Shown here: positions 35,515 through 48,079 of the stretch, piece after piece
Position numbering within the stretch: position 1 is the stretch's first letter
Layout: each line of letters starts with the position of its first letter
NCBI RefSeq assembly: GCF_932526225.1
Contig: NC_064040.1
Span: 15,743,994 to 15,807,993, forward strand
Direction: 5' to 3'
Source of the DNA: Nematostella vectensis
Taxonomy: Eukaryota > Cnidaria > Anthozoa > Actiniaria > Edwardsiidae
DNA length: 64,000 bases
Position numbers and translations under genes: made by a program
The notes under the pieces: model-generated
The model's database searches: none
Told to the model about the DNA's origin: nothing
Seen by the model: only the letters and a program-made list of their open reading frames with translations

Positions 35515-36912
35515 CAAACCTGATATGAAACCACAGAAGCATCTCTGACTTTACGCGAGTCATAAAGCCATCTTGAACTTTAAAATGTCGTGACTCGGCA
35601 CATCTCCCCTGTGAGATTTTTAAAGCGTTGCAATGGCCTCCAATTTGTTTGTGGATCTTTTCCGGTCTGGTACTAAAATAACAATAAAAAAACACGTTGT
35701 TTTGACTACAGTCGTAGTTTGAATTTGTTCCCACGAGATAAGAAAGTCTAGATCTGTTATCTGTTCACCGGGGGATAGTGTAAGGACAAGTCCTCTTTGT
35801 TCAGCCACAAAGTAATTCAACTTGTCGCCGGTTGCGCTTCACACCAGAAAGGTGAGTAATAGTGGGATTCGCAAAAATTTTCACTTATTCTATAGAAAAC
35901 ATCAGCCTTATTTCACACTCTTTTTGCTGTAATGAATTTTTTTTTCTATCACGTACGTGTATATTTCCACAAAATCCGGTCAGCGCTTTGAAATTGAAAT
36001 TGACGCTATTAGAAGCGCATACAGGGAAAATAAAAGTGAATAATTTCTTTCTTGCATTCTTATGCCGTAGAGGAGGAAATACCTTCGAGCAGAAAGAAAA
36101 ACAAAACAAAAATTTTTTTTCGCCCGGGAAGTCTTTAAACCAGAGTCCGATTTATGTAAGGCTCACAACTAGGCAAATACAAAATCTGAAACACAAGAGA
36201 AAAATAACTATATAAAAAAACGCTTTTTCGACCTGTCTACAGGTCTATCAATATTTTGAATCACCACATTATTTTACTTTATAATTGATAAGAGGACTCG
36301 AAAATAGGCTTTTACGATTCCCATATAAGGTTTGGGTGTGTAATGCTGCAGTCTTTGCGTAGAGGATGCAAAGTAGTATTTGAGCAAAGCGTGGAGGTAT
36401 CACACTGTTATCAGGGGCCGGTCCACGTGGTTAAATCCTTGGTTCCCCATCGTCAACCACCCGAGACACATCCAATCAAACGGGAGCGTGAAAGGGGCAC
36501 AAAGAAGGAAGTGACGTCATAATCTAGAGGATTAACCGCGCACCGGAAGTTAAATTATCACCCATGACGAATTCATCTTATTATAATGGATCCCAGACGT
36601 ACTTTGAGACACTTTCTGTTTCATTATTTTGGTTGGACATACGACGACAATTAATTAGATAATCAATTTATTTTTTGGGCAAAAAAAGCTTTTCTTTTCT
36701 AGAAGTAGAGTTCAAAAGGTCTGTTGATTTGATTTGCACTCGAAATGATCTAAGAAATCCGATCCCTGCGAGTCGTTTTGTAATCGCTTGATTCATACTA
36801 CAGATACAGCCGCACCGTCCAGACTGTTTCAACGCTGAACCCATCTAAAAGAGACTCGGGAAAGACGTAATATTACAACCACGAATCCAAAAAAAGGGAT
36901 TTTGTAAGGGTT

Positions 36913-39900
36913 ATGGTGGATCGTGAAACGACTCCTTCGTCTGTGGTTCCGAGGCGCCCTTTGCTGGGCCGGCGAGCGACATGCCAATATTACAGCCCGT
37001 CTTGGATTCTCTCAAGAAATGACGGTGAGTCATGTTGCCTAAGTTGCACGAGAATGGCACGAGAGCCTTTACTTATTGAAAACCCGATCATGGGAACCAA
37101 ACAAGCCGTGAGACGTGATATAATAAACATTTATTGCTTTACATTTTGGATTACGATGTTATCATTTGAAAAGAAAACGGTTTTGGTAACGACCCCTTTG
37201 TTAATCTGTTTCTTATCGGTTCGTTGCTAGAATATAACGCGTCGCACTTGAGACAAGCTAGAGATATTTTGTTGTAAAGGTTGTTTTGTTGTCCAAAATT
37301 CTTTTTCTTCCACTTAAAAATACCATAAAAATAATTCGTTATATGGATTGCAGAACCAGCGAAGTATACTTCTTTTGAGACATGGTTCTGCTACTTTTAT
37401 CACGACCCTTTTTTGTTATTTTTTTCGTCATAACTTTTGTTGAAATGGCATTATTTCTTTATAAGGCTATGAGAGAAAGCCGCAAAGCACGCATCAACGA
37501 ACTGGCAGACGCAAAACGGCGCGTCGGAAATAACACTTAGTTTACATCCTTAAAATAAGCCGCGAGAATTGCAAATCTGCCAGTGATTTGTTTGGCAGAG
37601 CCTTCGAGATATTGATAATTAACAAACATTCTCATGTGTAACGATCTTGCTTTTTCCCGAGTCATTGGAAAACACGTGTTTGAAGCTGTTATTCTTAATG
37701 CCGAGTCGCAAAGCGCTTGAGGAGCGTGATAAACGAGGAGATAACCAGACATTTTAGCGTGACATATTTTTGCAGCCCCTCTATCACCAATAGCATTCCC
37801 ATCTTATTTGTCTCACTTTATTAAGAGTCTCAAAGAGGAACTACATGCTGGTTTAAGAAAACAGGGCATACCTAGATCAGCAAATTTTTGTGCTCCTTTT
37901 TCTTTTTCTTTTCCTTTTCCGTTTGAGTTAAGAGGGTCTCGAAGGGGTTAACCGTTAGGCACAACAATTCAGCGTTAAGCGTTAATTTGAGAACAAAATA
38001 ACCGTTAACCGTTATAAAGTTGCCGAAAAATTAACCGTTAAGGTAAAAAAACGCCTATTTTTCCAACAGTTAAACGAAAAAACGCCTAATCATTTAGCGT
38101 AAATCAGGTGCCCCCATTGAGACTGTTAAATTCGGGAGTATGATCCTTGTGTCAAAAAGACGCTGTTATCTTTTGAGAGAATTATCTCGCGATAGTTTGT
38201 AGCGTACAACATAATGCACGTGTGATAGTCGAGCCATGTGCCTGTCCTATTCCATAGAACTTCTTCCGTGAAGCAAACGGTCGATTTAGACAGCACGGTT
38301 TAGTCGTATGCGACCTGCCTACGACATGTCTTAGCCCTGAACTACACGCTACGACTTTCGTAGTCGAGCATCGTAGCGGAGTCGTAGGCTGATTTACACT
38401 CAACGGCTCCAGTTGAAAAAGTTTCGCATACTTCAGAATCAGCCTTAGACATAGACTTTAGAGATAATAAAAATACATTTCAATGTAAATGTATCCTTCA
38501 TTTCAGAGAAAAGGCTGCTTATCGTGCAAGAGATCTTGGAAACTGAAGAAAAGTACATCAAATGCTTGGAGACGATTCGAGATGTGAGTACGCATGCGCG
38601 TCAGAGGTGATTCTGAGCTAGAATTTCAAATAAAGAACGACAAAATCATAGAGCCGCTTCCATGTCTTTCTTATACTCGCGACGTAATTTTATTCCCAGG
38701 TTTAGACCCCTAGGGTTATTGCTTCAAGGACTAGTATCATTTCCCGGGAATATGCTCTAGCAGTTCTCGACTGTTTCTTTTCGTTTTCAGGTCAGAGGTT
38801 TATGTCGAGCACATTGCGTTTTAATTTTCACATGAGAATCGAGGCTTAAAGTTTTGATTTCTCCATTCTTGGGATAATTCAGTTAACTAAAAAATTCTCG
38901 CTTTGATCTTTTAGGTTTTTGAGGACAGACTCCGTCGCCTGCGAATAATTCCAACCAAAGATGTCGAGTGAGTAGGCCGAAAATAGCGCCGCCTCTTGCA
39001 CACTAATTACAGCATGAGACATACATTTGAGACGTCTTTATGAAGGAGACGCCAAGGGCCTCTTTATTGATGCGATGTATTAAAATTTTACTGTTCTTTA
39101 TCTCCATGATAATCTTCTTTTTTCATCCATCTTATACTATATCTGTATCTTTCTGGTAATGTTTTTTTATAAATTCAAGAGAAATTATTAGATTAAGTTG
39201 AAGGGTGGGCATCCTTCAACAACGAAAAAATACCTTTAATCACAAACCCATTTTGGTACCATATTTTACGGAAAAGGAACATTCCTTTGTTTTAGTGTTT
39301 AAGTTTTCCTCAAACAGCCAGTAGTATAGAGCCCTTAACAGTCACCCCTATGGTAATGTTTTGGCCTGTTTGAAGAAAAGTTATAACAAAACCTCAAAAG
39401 ACCATCTGAAAACAAAATGTTGTACTTCATTTGCAAGATTGAGTAGATATATTTTAATATTTTCACTAAATGAGCCGATGGAAATGGATGATTCCTAACA
39501 TTTGGTATTTTGTTGGATGAAAAACAATGGCGGATGACAGAGGCTCTTTGCAAGTCTAATAAGAAATTCTCTCTTATGTTGCATGGGTAAAATCTTTAAA
39601 AATTTTTAAAATTAATTTGCTTTTCATGTGTCCACTCGCAGTGTCATCTTCCCGCCGAGTCTGAGTGAGATCCTGACCTCACATATTCGTCTCCACGAAA
39701 CGCTGAGTCAGCGGATTCAAGAGTGGAATTACCGCAGCACATTCGGTGACCTGTTTGTCCGGTTTTTCAGTCAGGATGAGCAGGTAACGACAACAATAAT
39801 ACAGAGCGCAGTAAACTATCCGACACTGCATCAATTGTGTCATCGCATAAGATTGGGGATTAATTTGGCGATTCAACAATGGTCACATTGCGAATTGTAC

Positions 39901-42900
39901 CAGGGAGGGAGGGAGGGCTGTTGTAATAACAACTTACCCCGCCCCGCAACCTCAGCACCCACGTGCCAATCACTCTGACCTTGGCATGCTTCCTCTGCTT
40001 CTGTAGTTAGGCACCCTGTGGTAATTTATTCATGGTGGTAGATCTTATGAGCGCTGACCTTAATGTACGCAGCGCGAAAAGCAAAACAAATCAGTCAATT
40101 TTGTTTTGAAAACTGTCGTTTTTATAGCTTGCTCGGACAATTCCTTATCAGAACATTACATACCATATTTGGAAGTCCGCTACAATCATTTTTTATCTTT
40201 TTTAACGCTCTTAAACTGTGTGCGTCAAAATGTTTTTGCAGGAATTCGTGTTTTCTACTATTTTGTGATCGCCACTTTTAAATAGGCCCAGGCCCTAGCG
40301 TTTTTACAACATCGTTTTTATAAATTCGGTGTGAATCTGGAAATGTTCGCACGCTTAAACTTAGCAAGTTATTTCGCGAAAATTTCCTCCTTTACAGACC
40401 ATCACTCCTGTCCTTTCCTAGCCAGAAACACTCATGTAACACTCACACCAAAATGTTTTATTTTTCAGGGGGATTTGGTCCAGAAATACTCCGAGTTTTC
40501 CAACAACTTCCCTAAAGCGATCAGGACGATCCACAAGTGGAGACTTAGCTCGCACAAGTTTGATAACTTCCTGGAGGTGAGTGCCAGTGTCAATGAGCAC
40601 GTGACCTGTAGGGATCAAAAAATGTTTGGACTTCGTATACAAGGACCTTGTTCCCCGGTTCCAGAAACGTGGATTTCACATTCCGGATACGAGACTCCAT
40701 AAACTTGGTGGAATGCAGATTCTATGAAGATGAATCGTGTGTTTCGATTTCCATTTTCGTATAGACCATGTACTTATGAAAACCGGATCTTATTTATCCC
40801 TCTTTCCTTTACATAAGGCGTATTTTTTTATACATAACACATGCTGTCAAATGACTGCAGACTGTATGCTATTGAATCACCCTTTTTAACACTCGTCTTA
40901 TGTATGCAGACATGTCGTGCAAATTGGCCGTGCAACGGGCTGGATCTCCAGGCGTATCTCCTGAACCCAATACAGAGACTGCCAAGATACGTACTTCTTA
41001 TATCAGTAAGTGCAATGCCATCATGGGATCGCATAGAATACTTTGTGTATAGAAATACTTTGATAAGTATTTTCTTAGCCGATCTTTATATTGTGGCGCG
41101 TTCTGTCGTATAGCCATCCCCTTAAGAAGCTTGCCAATGAGGATGCGAACAACGTACTGACTGATAAGCAGCATATCCCCCCTCCCCCACCCCATACACT
41201 CCTCAGCTAATCCTGCCAATCCTCCTCAGCCAATCCTGGGTACGCCGGCATCAGCACATAACGGAAACCTCATAGATACAGACGCGTTCCCAGGATTGGC
41301 CAAGGGAGGGGGGGGCACAGTCATAGGTATCATATGGAAACCCCCCTGTGTACGCGCCTGAGATATGAAGTTAGTGTCAAGCAAAACTGCCATTATCTTA
41401 TGCTGATGGGCTAACTTTCTTAAACCCTTTACTTGTCTTGACCACGATAGTGCGGATCGCACAAGATTCCTCAGTAAAGTTCTTCTCACTGTCGAATACT
41501 GACATTGTTACACGCTTTGTTGTCTTCAGCAATTAGTCAAGTTCACAGACGTGAGTCACCCAGACCGTGTCCACGTGGAGCAAGCCTTTACTACACTGAC
41601 ACGGAGCGTGGATGAACTAAACAGTTCGATCCAGAACTCACTTAAACTCGTGTCTGAAACTATGGCACGAAAGAGGTCAGTAAGAACCCGAATGATGCCA
41701 AATCACTTGAGGAGTCAAGCAAAAGCTCTTTTCCACTTATCTATGCGAACGTCACGGCCTCATCCCATGAAAGCCCACCTTATTGCATACAATAAGACAG
41801 TTCTGGGCCCAAATCCACCTCCAAACTCCGCCAAACTCATCCAACGCAAGAATTGTTCTCGGTTAGCTTGAATTTCGTTGCCCTAATCTCAAGACTTGTT
41901 GAATGATACAGTGATTTGAATTTCTATCCACGTGCTAAGCCCCTTCTAAAGGAGACTTGTGGAACTGAAGTGTACTAAATAATTTAATTGCATTGACTCG
42001 TGTGCTGTCTGGCAATTAGTCGGTTGAACTTGCCTCTCTAGTGTTTCCAGTCGTTCAGGTGGCAGACAAAGTCTCGTTTTCTAATATAATGCTTTACACT
42101 CAATTCGAAGAAGCTTTTCAGAAGAGTGAAAATTGCTTCCAGTATTACGGCCTAGCCTTCCTACCTGATCGCAGACAATCAGCTACCACTATATCTAAGA
42201 TGGGCTTCAATTGAGGACCATTATCATATATTTCTGTCATTGATATTACAGAGAGCTAGCAAGATATTTTTTATTTCTCAGATTTCCTAAGAGACGTCCA
42301 GTTTTAAAACAAAAAGAGCTTATTCGAGTCTATCACAATGACGAGGGAGGGGAGCGAGCGAAAGATATAAAGACGCGCCCAGTTTCCATATGCTCCTCGA
42401 ATTCATCTGGATACGCAAGCGACGAGGGGGACTCGGGACAAACGGCCCAAAGCACTATCAACAACAAATTCCGTCCAATGGCTGCTCCTAATGATAGTGT
42501 GCAAATACGGGATTCAGATTGCGGGCTTAGGGAGATTGCACAACAGAAATTTGACTTTGCGAATTCTTGCACTTCGCCGAGTCTGTTAAAACTACAAACT
42601 TTGAAGCAAACTGGTGGCAGAATACCAGAGAATAAGGACAGTTTGGAGCGTGACAGGAGAGACAGCTGCGGTACAAAAGAACTCAGAGACTTGCGTGACG
42701 CCATCAGACGATGTGGCGTGACTGATTCACCGACTGTCCCGGATGATAAAGGAAAACGTAATGCAAAGGGGAGACCTATGAGTATGTTTGTTGGGAGCTT
42801 TTTTTCTGCGAATAAAGATAAACAGCAAAGTATTAATAACAATAATAATGTTGGAGATGACTCTGGCGGTTTTCCTGCCTTAAATATTGGCCCCTGTTTG

Positions 42901-43751
42901 GAGAAAAAGTCAATAAAAAGAGCCTACTCGGATGGACTTTCCTCCGGCTTTCTTCCTCAAACTCTAGATTTTGCGGGTCAAAGCGGGCCACGCGCGGGAC
43001 TCTGCGGGAAGCGTATGTCATGGACACCTCAAAACTCGTGCGAGTCTCTACCAGGAGGGCGTTGTGGTCTTTATTCGGGGTCACAGTCCAGCTTTCGGTC
43101 GGGTTATACAGAGGAGAGTATCGATGAAGACCGCGTTAGTGTTGGCTCCGGGTTCTCCACCGTTTCTATGCCTGTTAGCGGTCGGTACACCAAGAAAAAG
43201 ATGTCGCTCAGGGAGTTGTTCAAGCAACTAAGACCTGGAAAACAACGCGGGTAAGAAATTGAGCCCTTGGCAGCTTCAGGTCCTTGCCATGCACTCATTA
43301 ACATGCTTGTTAATCAGTGAGCAGCTGCAAGTCAAAACCTCATTGGTCCAGTTTTAGTGTTGCGTGACATGTCGAGCTGTGTTGTTCCGTTGGCGTTTGC
43401 CATTTCTTATACACATTTGCACTTGTGAAAAGGGCTTCGTAAGGGGTATATTAAACAATCTGCTAAATAATGTGCACTTATATTGAGAACATTCTTATAG
43501 TTTCGACTCCTTGCGTGACCTAAATTGCGCCAAAAACTCCCCAGCATATATCACGAGAATATTTACATTACGCACTCCATTCGAAAAGACGGATTAGTAA
43601 AGAGAGATTAGCCTGCAAATATCTTGGTTTAAAAAAATCATTTCACTTTCTTTATTTCAGAAGTGCGCACATCAGCGTTAAAACCTGCCCTCCACCACAG
43701 GAACCCCGGTCGCGTCTTGTTCGCGGGATGCAAATGATCTCTGCTGTATGA
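36913..43751 (+). CDS. Rho guanine-nucleotide exchange factor, DH domain without PH (about 597 aa, 9 exons)
   Basis: Exons: 36913-37024, 38507-38583, 38915-38967, 39642-39783, 40469-40576, 40910-41005, 41530-41675, 42282-43250, 43661-43751. All borders are GT-AG, phases agree, and the total is 598 codons. Residues about 38-245 form a DH (RhoGEF) domain: IVQEILETEEKYIKCLETI is CR1, NNFPKAIRTI the central helix, and LNPIQRLPRYVLLI (183-195) the CR3 helix that contacts Rho GTPases. No PH domain follows; instead there is a long Ser-rich basic tail. A stop at 43252-43254 lies inside donor CGCGG|GTAAGA; splicing in phase 2 to the exon at 43661 gives a C-terminus ending QMISAV, a class I PDZ ligand. 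The protein should load GTP onto a Rho-family GTPase at the cell cortex. A DH without PH recalls ARHGEF33, but orthology is not claimed. A close paralog lies tail to tail downstream. Confidence 0.9.
41279..41360. mobile_element. 82-bp MITE with 5-bp target duplication AGATA, in a GEF intron
   Basis: AGATA at 41274-41278 and 41361-41365 flank an element that starts CAGACGCGTTCCCAGG and ends CCTGTGTACGCGCCTG, its imperfect reverse complement. A G-run and a C-run lie inside. This is the best preserved member of a family whose pieces occur near 3.0, 3.7 and 29.4 kb. Confidence 0.78.
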
Positions 43752-43918
43752 GTAATTACAGGATTGCCCTCCACCACAGGAACCCCGGTCGCGTCTTGTT
43801 CGCTCGATGCAAATGATCTCTGCTTTTTTGAGTAATAACAAGATTGCCCCCCACCACAGGAACTCCGAATGCGTCACGGGATGCAAATGATTTCTGCTGT
43901 ATAAGTAATTATAAGATG
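43688..43918 (+). repeat. ~79-bp triplication of the last coding exon of the plus-strand GEF gene
   Basis: Three tandem copies start CCCTCCACCACAGGAAC (43688, 43767, about 43847), and each contains ATGCAAATGAT. The first is the 3' part of the terminal coding exon (43661-43751). The third keeps the frame and again encodes QMISAV followed by a stop. In the second, the terminal Val codon and the stop are lost. Confidence 0.88.
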
Positions 43919-44063
43919 TATACGTTTTGATGTACCATGTATATAATCTACAAAATGCAAAAAAATTATCACTCGACAATGCGATTTTATTCATATCAAA
44001 TTTCATTGTTGTTTTTCCCAGTGGGATGATTCTTAATATAAATAATATTCACCTTTCAAATAT

Positions 44064-44860
44064 TGCACTCGGACGTTGCACTCGGAGAATCGTAACCTGC
44101 AGTGCTTCATGGGTATCAAATAAATAATAAAATAAGCGTAAAAAACACAGGTTTGAAAAGTTTAAGCATTCTTGGTTATGTACCAAGGAGCTACCCATGA
44201 GCCACAGCGGGCTATGATACATGGCTTCGAGGTTGCAACATTAGTTGAAATAGATGTATAACCAATATTGTGAGATGAACTCATACCTCTAATTTCAATC
44301 CCATTTGATTGCTTTAATAATTACAAACATTGGAATCAGACGAGAAGCTTCTAGACCAGGAGTTTTGTATTTACAATCGCGTCATAAAACCAATAAAAAT
44401 CTTTATATCTGAGAATGCATCCTTTACCCCCTTCCCCTGATGATAATTTTAATGTAACGATAGACCCCTACGCAGTCCTTATTTATAACCTACTCTCATG
44501 TTTACATCTCCTTTTTAATTAGCTTTTACGCTTCTAGAATGAGCCAAATAGCACGACTTTTAACAAAAGAAATATATATATTGACTCATTTCGATTGGGT
44601 TGCATTCAGATAATTAACCTGCTGTGCTTTATAAGTATCAAATAAATAAGCGAAAAAGCGAAAATAAAATCAAAATGCAGGCCTCAAAAGTAGTAGCATT
44701 CTTGCTCTTGTTTCTGTGAACATTTGCCGGGGCCTAACACACTTGAATTCATCCATTTACACGTTACCCATGTAGCTCTGCGGGTTGCGATACATTGTTT
44801 CAAGAGTGCAACCATATTTGAAATAGGAGTATACAGGTTGGTAATTGAAATTCCAGTGGA
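44064..44860. repeat. Two diverged direct copies of a ~230-bp repeat
   Basis: 44064-44280 and about 44600-44860 share in order GTTGCA, AACCTGC(A/T)GTGCTT, TATCAAATAAATA, AGCATTCTTG, TACCCATG, GCGGG(C/T)T, a GATACAT word, GTGCAAC/GTTGCAAC and TTGAAATAG. A weaker third match with GCGGGTTGCA and GTGCAACCTCGTTTGAAA lies near 63885-63930. This is a dispersed repeat of unknown class. Confidence 0.55.
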
Positions 44861-45532
44861 GTATGAAAGCGGTGTGCGATTGAGGACGCGGGCTTGATTG
44901 TTTCCTCATTAGCTGATGCCTCAGATATTAAGATTTAAATTTGCCCAAGTTCACGTAGAGACTTAGTACATGTAGGAAGCCTTTGGAGTCTAGGCTATAA
45001 GCAACAATTATTCTAATTATCAAAATGAAAATCATAGGTTGGAGTAGGCGATTGAATCTCTTGAATCTTGAACCCCTATTTTTTGGCCTTTAATGACTAT
45101 AAGTTATGCTAACTTTGCTTGGAGCTTCCAAGAATTTTTTTTTTAAAGGGGCACCTACAAGGTGGAAGAGTAATTTGTTAGATCTTACGAATATATTAGA
45201 CACTGGACTACCACATCAAGCAAATAATTGTATTACCCTTTAGACCCCCTGGGTCTAACGACCCAAGAAATTATTGACGTTTGAAATATCTTCAGTCAAG
45301 ATTGTATTAGTTTCTCTAAAAGTTTCAAGTTCCATAGAAATAAAAGTTAAGATTTTTATATTTTTTCCAACACACCAACTTTCATCGATTTATTACTCGA
45401 GCCGAACTGATAAAAATATTTTGCTTCATTTGTACCGTATGAATTATTGATGGCATTGGATCACTCACCAACATATTAAAATAACATCAGGTAAATTAGT
45501 GCCCTATTACACAAGCTGACTTATCACACACC

Positions 45533-47076
45533 ATGGCAGACCTTGCGTATCTCGTCGTTTTTCTCGTTCTTTTCGTGCACACGGTTGCGCACGAGTTCGT
45601 GACCATGTCGGGTGTGACGGAAGAGGACAAGGCGCTGGATTTACCACCCTCCCTGTCCTTGATCGTCGCCGGGCTGATTGCGTGCAGTGCGCGGTGCCGC
45701 AGACAAGACTTCTGCCTCTACTACAACTATCGCGCAAAAGACGACGACCAGGCCCTTGGCCTGTGCGAGATCTTTGACGTGTTCCTGTCGAGGAAGGATC
45801 TCAGTGCGTGCGTCAAGTCGAAGCCAGGATCATTGTTTGTGGCAGTCCCACTTGCAAAAAGCGTAAGTTGTAATCAGCGCGTTCTTATGTTTGATTTGAA
45901 AGTTTAAAAAACAACCTGCATTTTCCTTTTCTTTCTCAAAGAGGACCAAACTAAGGACATAAAATGGTCTTTAAAGCCTCTCATATGCCATAGCATTTCC
46001 CTTAATTCTTGAACTGACCGAAGTATTCGATAGTATTCCCTAATCCGCAAACCCACCGGAACAAAATAGAAATGAAGTATTCACACATTAGTTATTCTTG
46101 AATATTTTGCGATTCCTTTTTAAAATGTCTCTTCTTTATTATAGAGTATTGTTTTTCAATAATAAAAAAGCCCGCCTATTTTCAAATCTGTAAGAGATTT
46201 AGCTGGGGTGGGGTGAGGTTTTTCGTGAGTACAAAAAGCTTTCTATATTATAACGGGCCCGTTTTTATCGGTGTTTTTGGAAATGACTTGGTTTTGAACC
46301 CTAGAGCTCTGACGCGAATGCTACTGAACTTTCGCAGGGTCTCCGCAGCTCTTTTTGTCATTTCTCGTTGCTTTGATTATTCGTGGAACAAACATGCAAT
46401 TTAGTTTTTGTATTCCTTTTATTCCCAGGACCCACGCTCGTGCGTGGATTACGCGCGTGTAGGTCTCACGCACCTGCCCAAGTTCTACATCGTGGACGAC
46501 GCCGGCGACGCCTACAGAGTCACGTGTGACTTCACCTCTGAACCGGGCTCATTGTGGACACTAGTCAAGTCAGACGCCACCCCTCCGCCTCAGTACTTCA
46601 CTACAGCCCTTTACGTCAACGCCCCTAAGAACCAGGACAACCCGAACTGGAGCCAGTACCGACTCTCCCTCCCCCGCATGGAAGCCCTCCAGAACGTATC
46701 CACGCACTGGCGAGTCACGTGCAGCTTTCCTCGCGCCGGCGTGGACTACACGGATTACCTGCGCGGGAACTTCTCGTCCGCTGACCCCGTTCATGTGTTT
46801 GGCCCTCTGTTTGAACCTGCTTGTAGGGAGGTCGAGTTCTTGAATATCCGAGGATTCACCCGCAAACACATCATGGAGCCTCTCTTCCAGCATGACGGCT
46901 TTTTTGAGTTTTGTATCGAGAGTGCGTCTGCGGGGTGCGGCGGTAAATGGCAGGCGGTTCCTAACGCTGTCTTCTCAGAAGACAATTTTGGTCTTTACGG
47001 GTTTTCAAACATCAATTTTCGGTGTACTAATCAGCAGGACTCTTCCACCAATATGTGGTTCGGGAGCTACTTGTAA
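45533..47076 (+). CDS. Secreted PAN/apple plus fibrinogen-like protein (325 aa, 2 exons)
   Basis: Exon 1 (45533-45862) and exon 2 (46429-47076) join in phase 0 through a donor AGC|GTAAGT and acceptor TTCCCAG. Residues 1 to about 19 form a signal peptide (MADLAYLVVFLVLFVHTVA). The rest of exon 1 has a CSARCRRQDFCLYYNY and LGLCEIF pattern, as in PAN/apple-type modules. Exon 2 begins DPRSCVDYARVGLTH and continues with YRVTCDFTSEPGSLWTLV, like the start of fibrinogen or fibrillar-collagen C-terminal folds (SC..., V.CDF..., G.WT.V). It ends with a Cys-bearing segment rich in Gly, Asn and Phe. Codon use is markedly GC-rich compared with the surroundings. Such combinations are common among cnidarian secreted adhesion or lectin-like proteins. 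It lies in the gap between two convergent GEF paralogs. Family assignment is by pattern only. Confidence 0.82.
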
Positions 47077-48079
47077 AAGATTGCACACAGAACGACATAG
47101 AAGCTGCTGCTTCATTGTCACGAGTTCTTGCTGTTAGGCTTTGGTTTGTTTGTTACTTTGTTAATACTTATAATTTTGTGAATTAATTACCCTCCTCATC
47201 TTGTGAAAAGAAGCATATTACCACCTGGGGAACCTTCAATGACCGAAATACAGTTCTTGTGTGTCTTACTCCATGGAAATCAGCATTAAAAGCCCCCCCT
47301 CCCCTCCCCTCCTTTTTCTTCGTTTTTTAATTATTTTTTAACGAGAAGTACTGTATGAATCTTTTCTGTGATAACATAGTGCAGCTCGGGCGCTCTAGCC
47401 AAAGATCGGAGATCACTTTACTTGTTTCTAAAACAAGGTTACATGGTGGTGCATTTGATTTATTTTTGTTTCAATCTGAATCATATAGGATTGGATGTAA
47501 TATTAAAAGATGCCCCAAATACGTCAACTTATGATTCATGTTGTCGAAGTTTAGGGGATAGGGGGTTGATGTAGACGGTGGGGGTAGTCTTGAGGCTGGG
47601 AGTTTTTTTGTATATTTGCCTTTCCCTGTTCACTAAGAAATCAAATATATTTTTTCTTGAATTAGTTTATTAAAAATTGCTGACAATTTCATGTTTTACA
47701 CAAAATAAATAAAAACTTTAGAAGTTGTTTTCTCCAAACCAAGTATATAATAATTAAACGTTTGTTTATACATGAATAGAATGTTTGCACTGCAAACAAG
47801 CGTATGAATTAAATTTTTCTTCTAACAAATACGATTTCCTGATATTTCAACAACAAAAAACTACGCAAGTATTACTGCGATCTTGAATATAATATAGTAA
47901 AATGCTAGATCCGCTCCTACAATAATGAATAAACATAATATATATTTATCTATCACACATCGATCGAAAACCGTTGGTTGCAAGGAACAACCTTCGTCGC
48001 TATATCGTCGACAATTCCTCGTCAAGCACGATAAGTCTACGTTCTCAGGTTGATATGAAGACTGTTGCAAACTGTGTCG

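Larger units (their letters stand above)
29116..36912. other. Gene-poor stretch between the protease and the first GEF gene
   Basis: I find no supported gene. The minus frame of 163 codons at 33462-33953 has no recognisable domain and no clear start context. An exon-like donor (CAGAAAG|GTGAGT near 35851) could be a 5' non-coding exon of the downstream GEF gene, but that is speculative. The stretch otherwise holds short transposon pieces and the inverted repeat pair listed separately. Confidence 0.45.

Noticed and set aside
37464-37540. Exon-like segment after TTTATAAG with Arg/Lys-rich frame (ESRKARINELADAKRRVG)
   Set aside because: It meets a stop with no donor, and GEF exon 1 joins exon 2 in phase without it.
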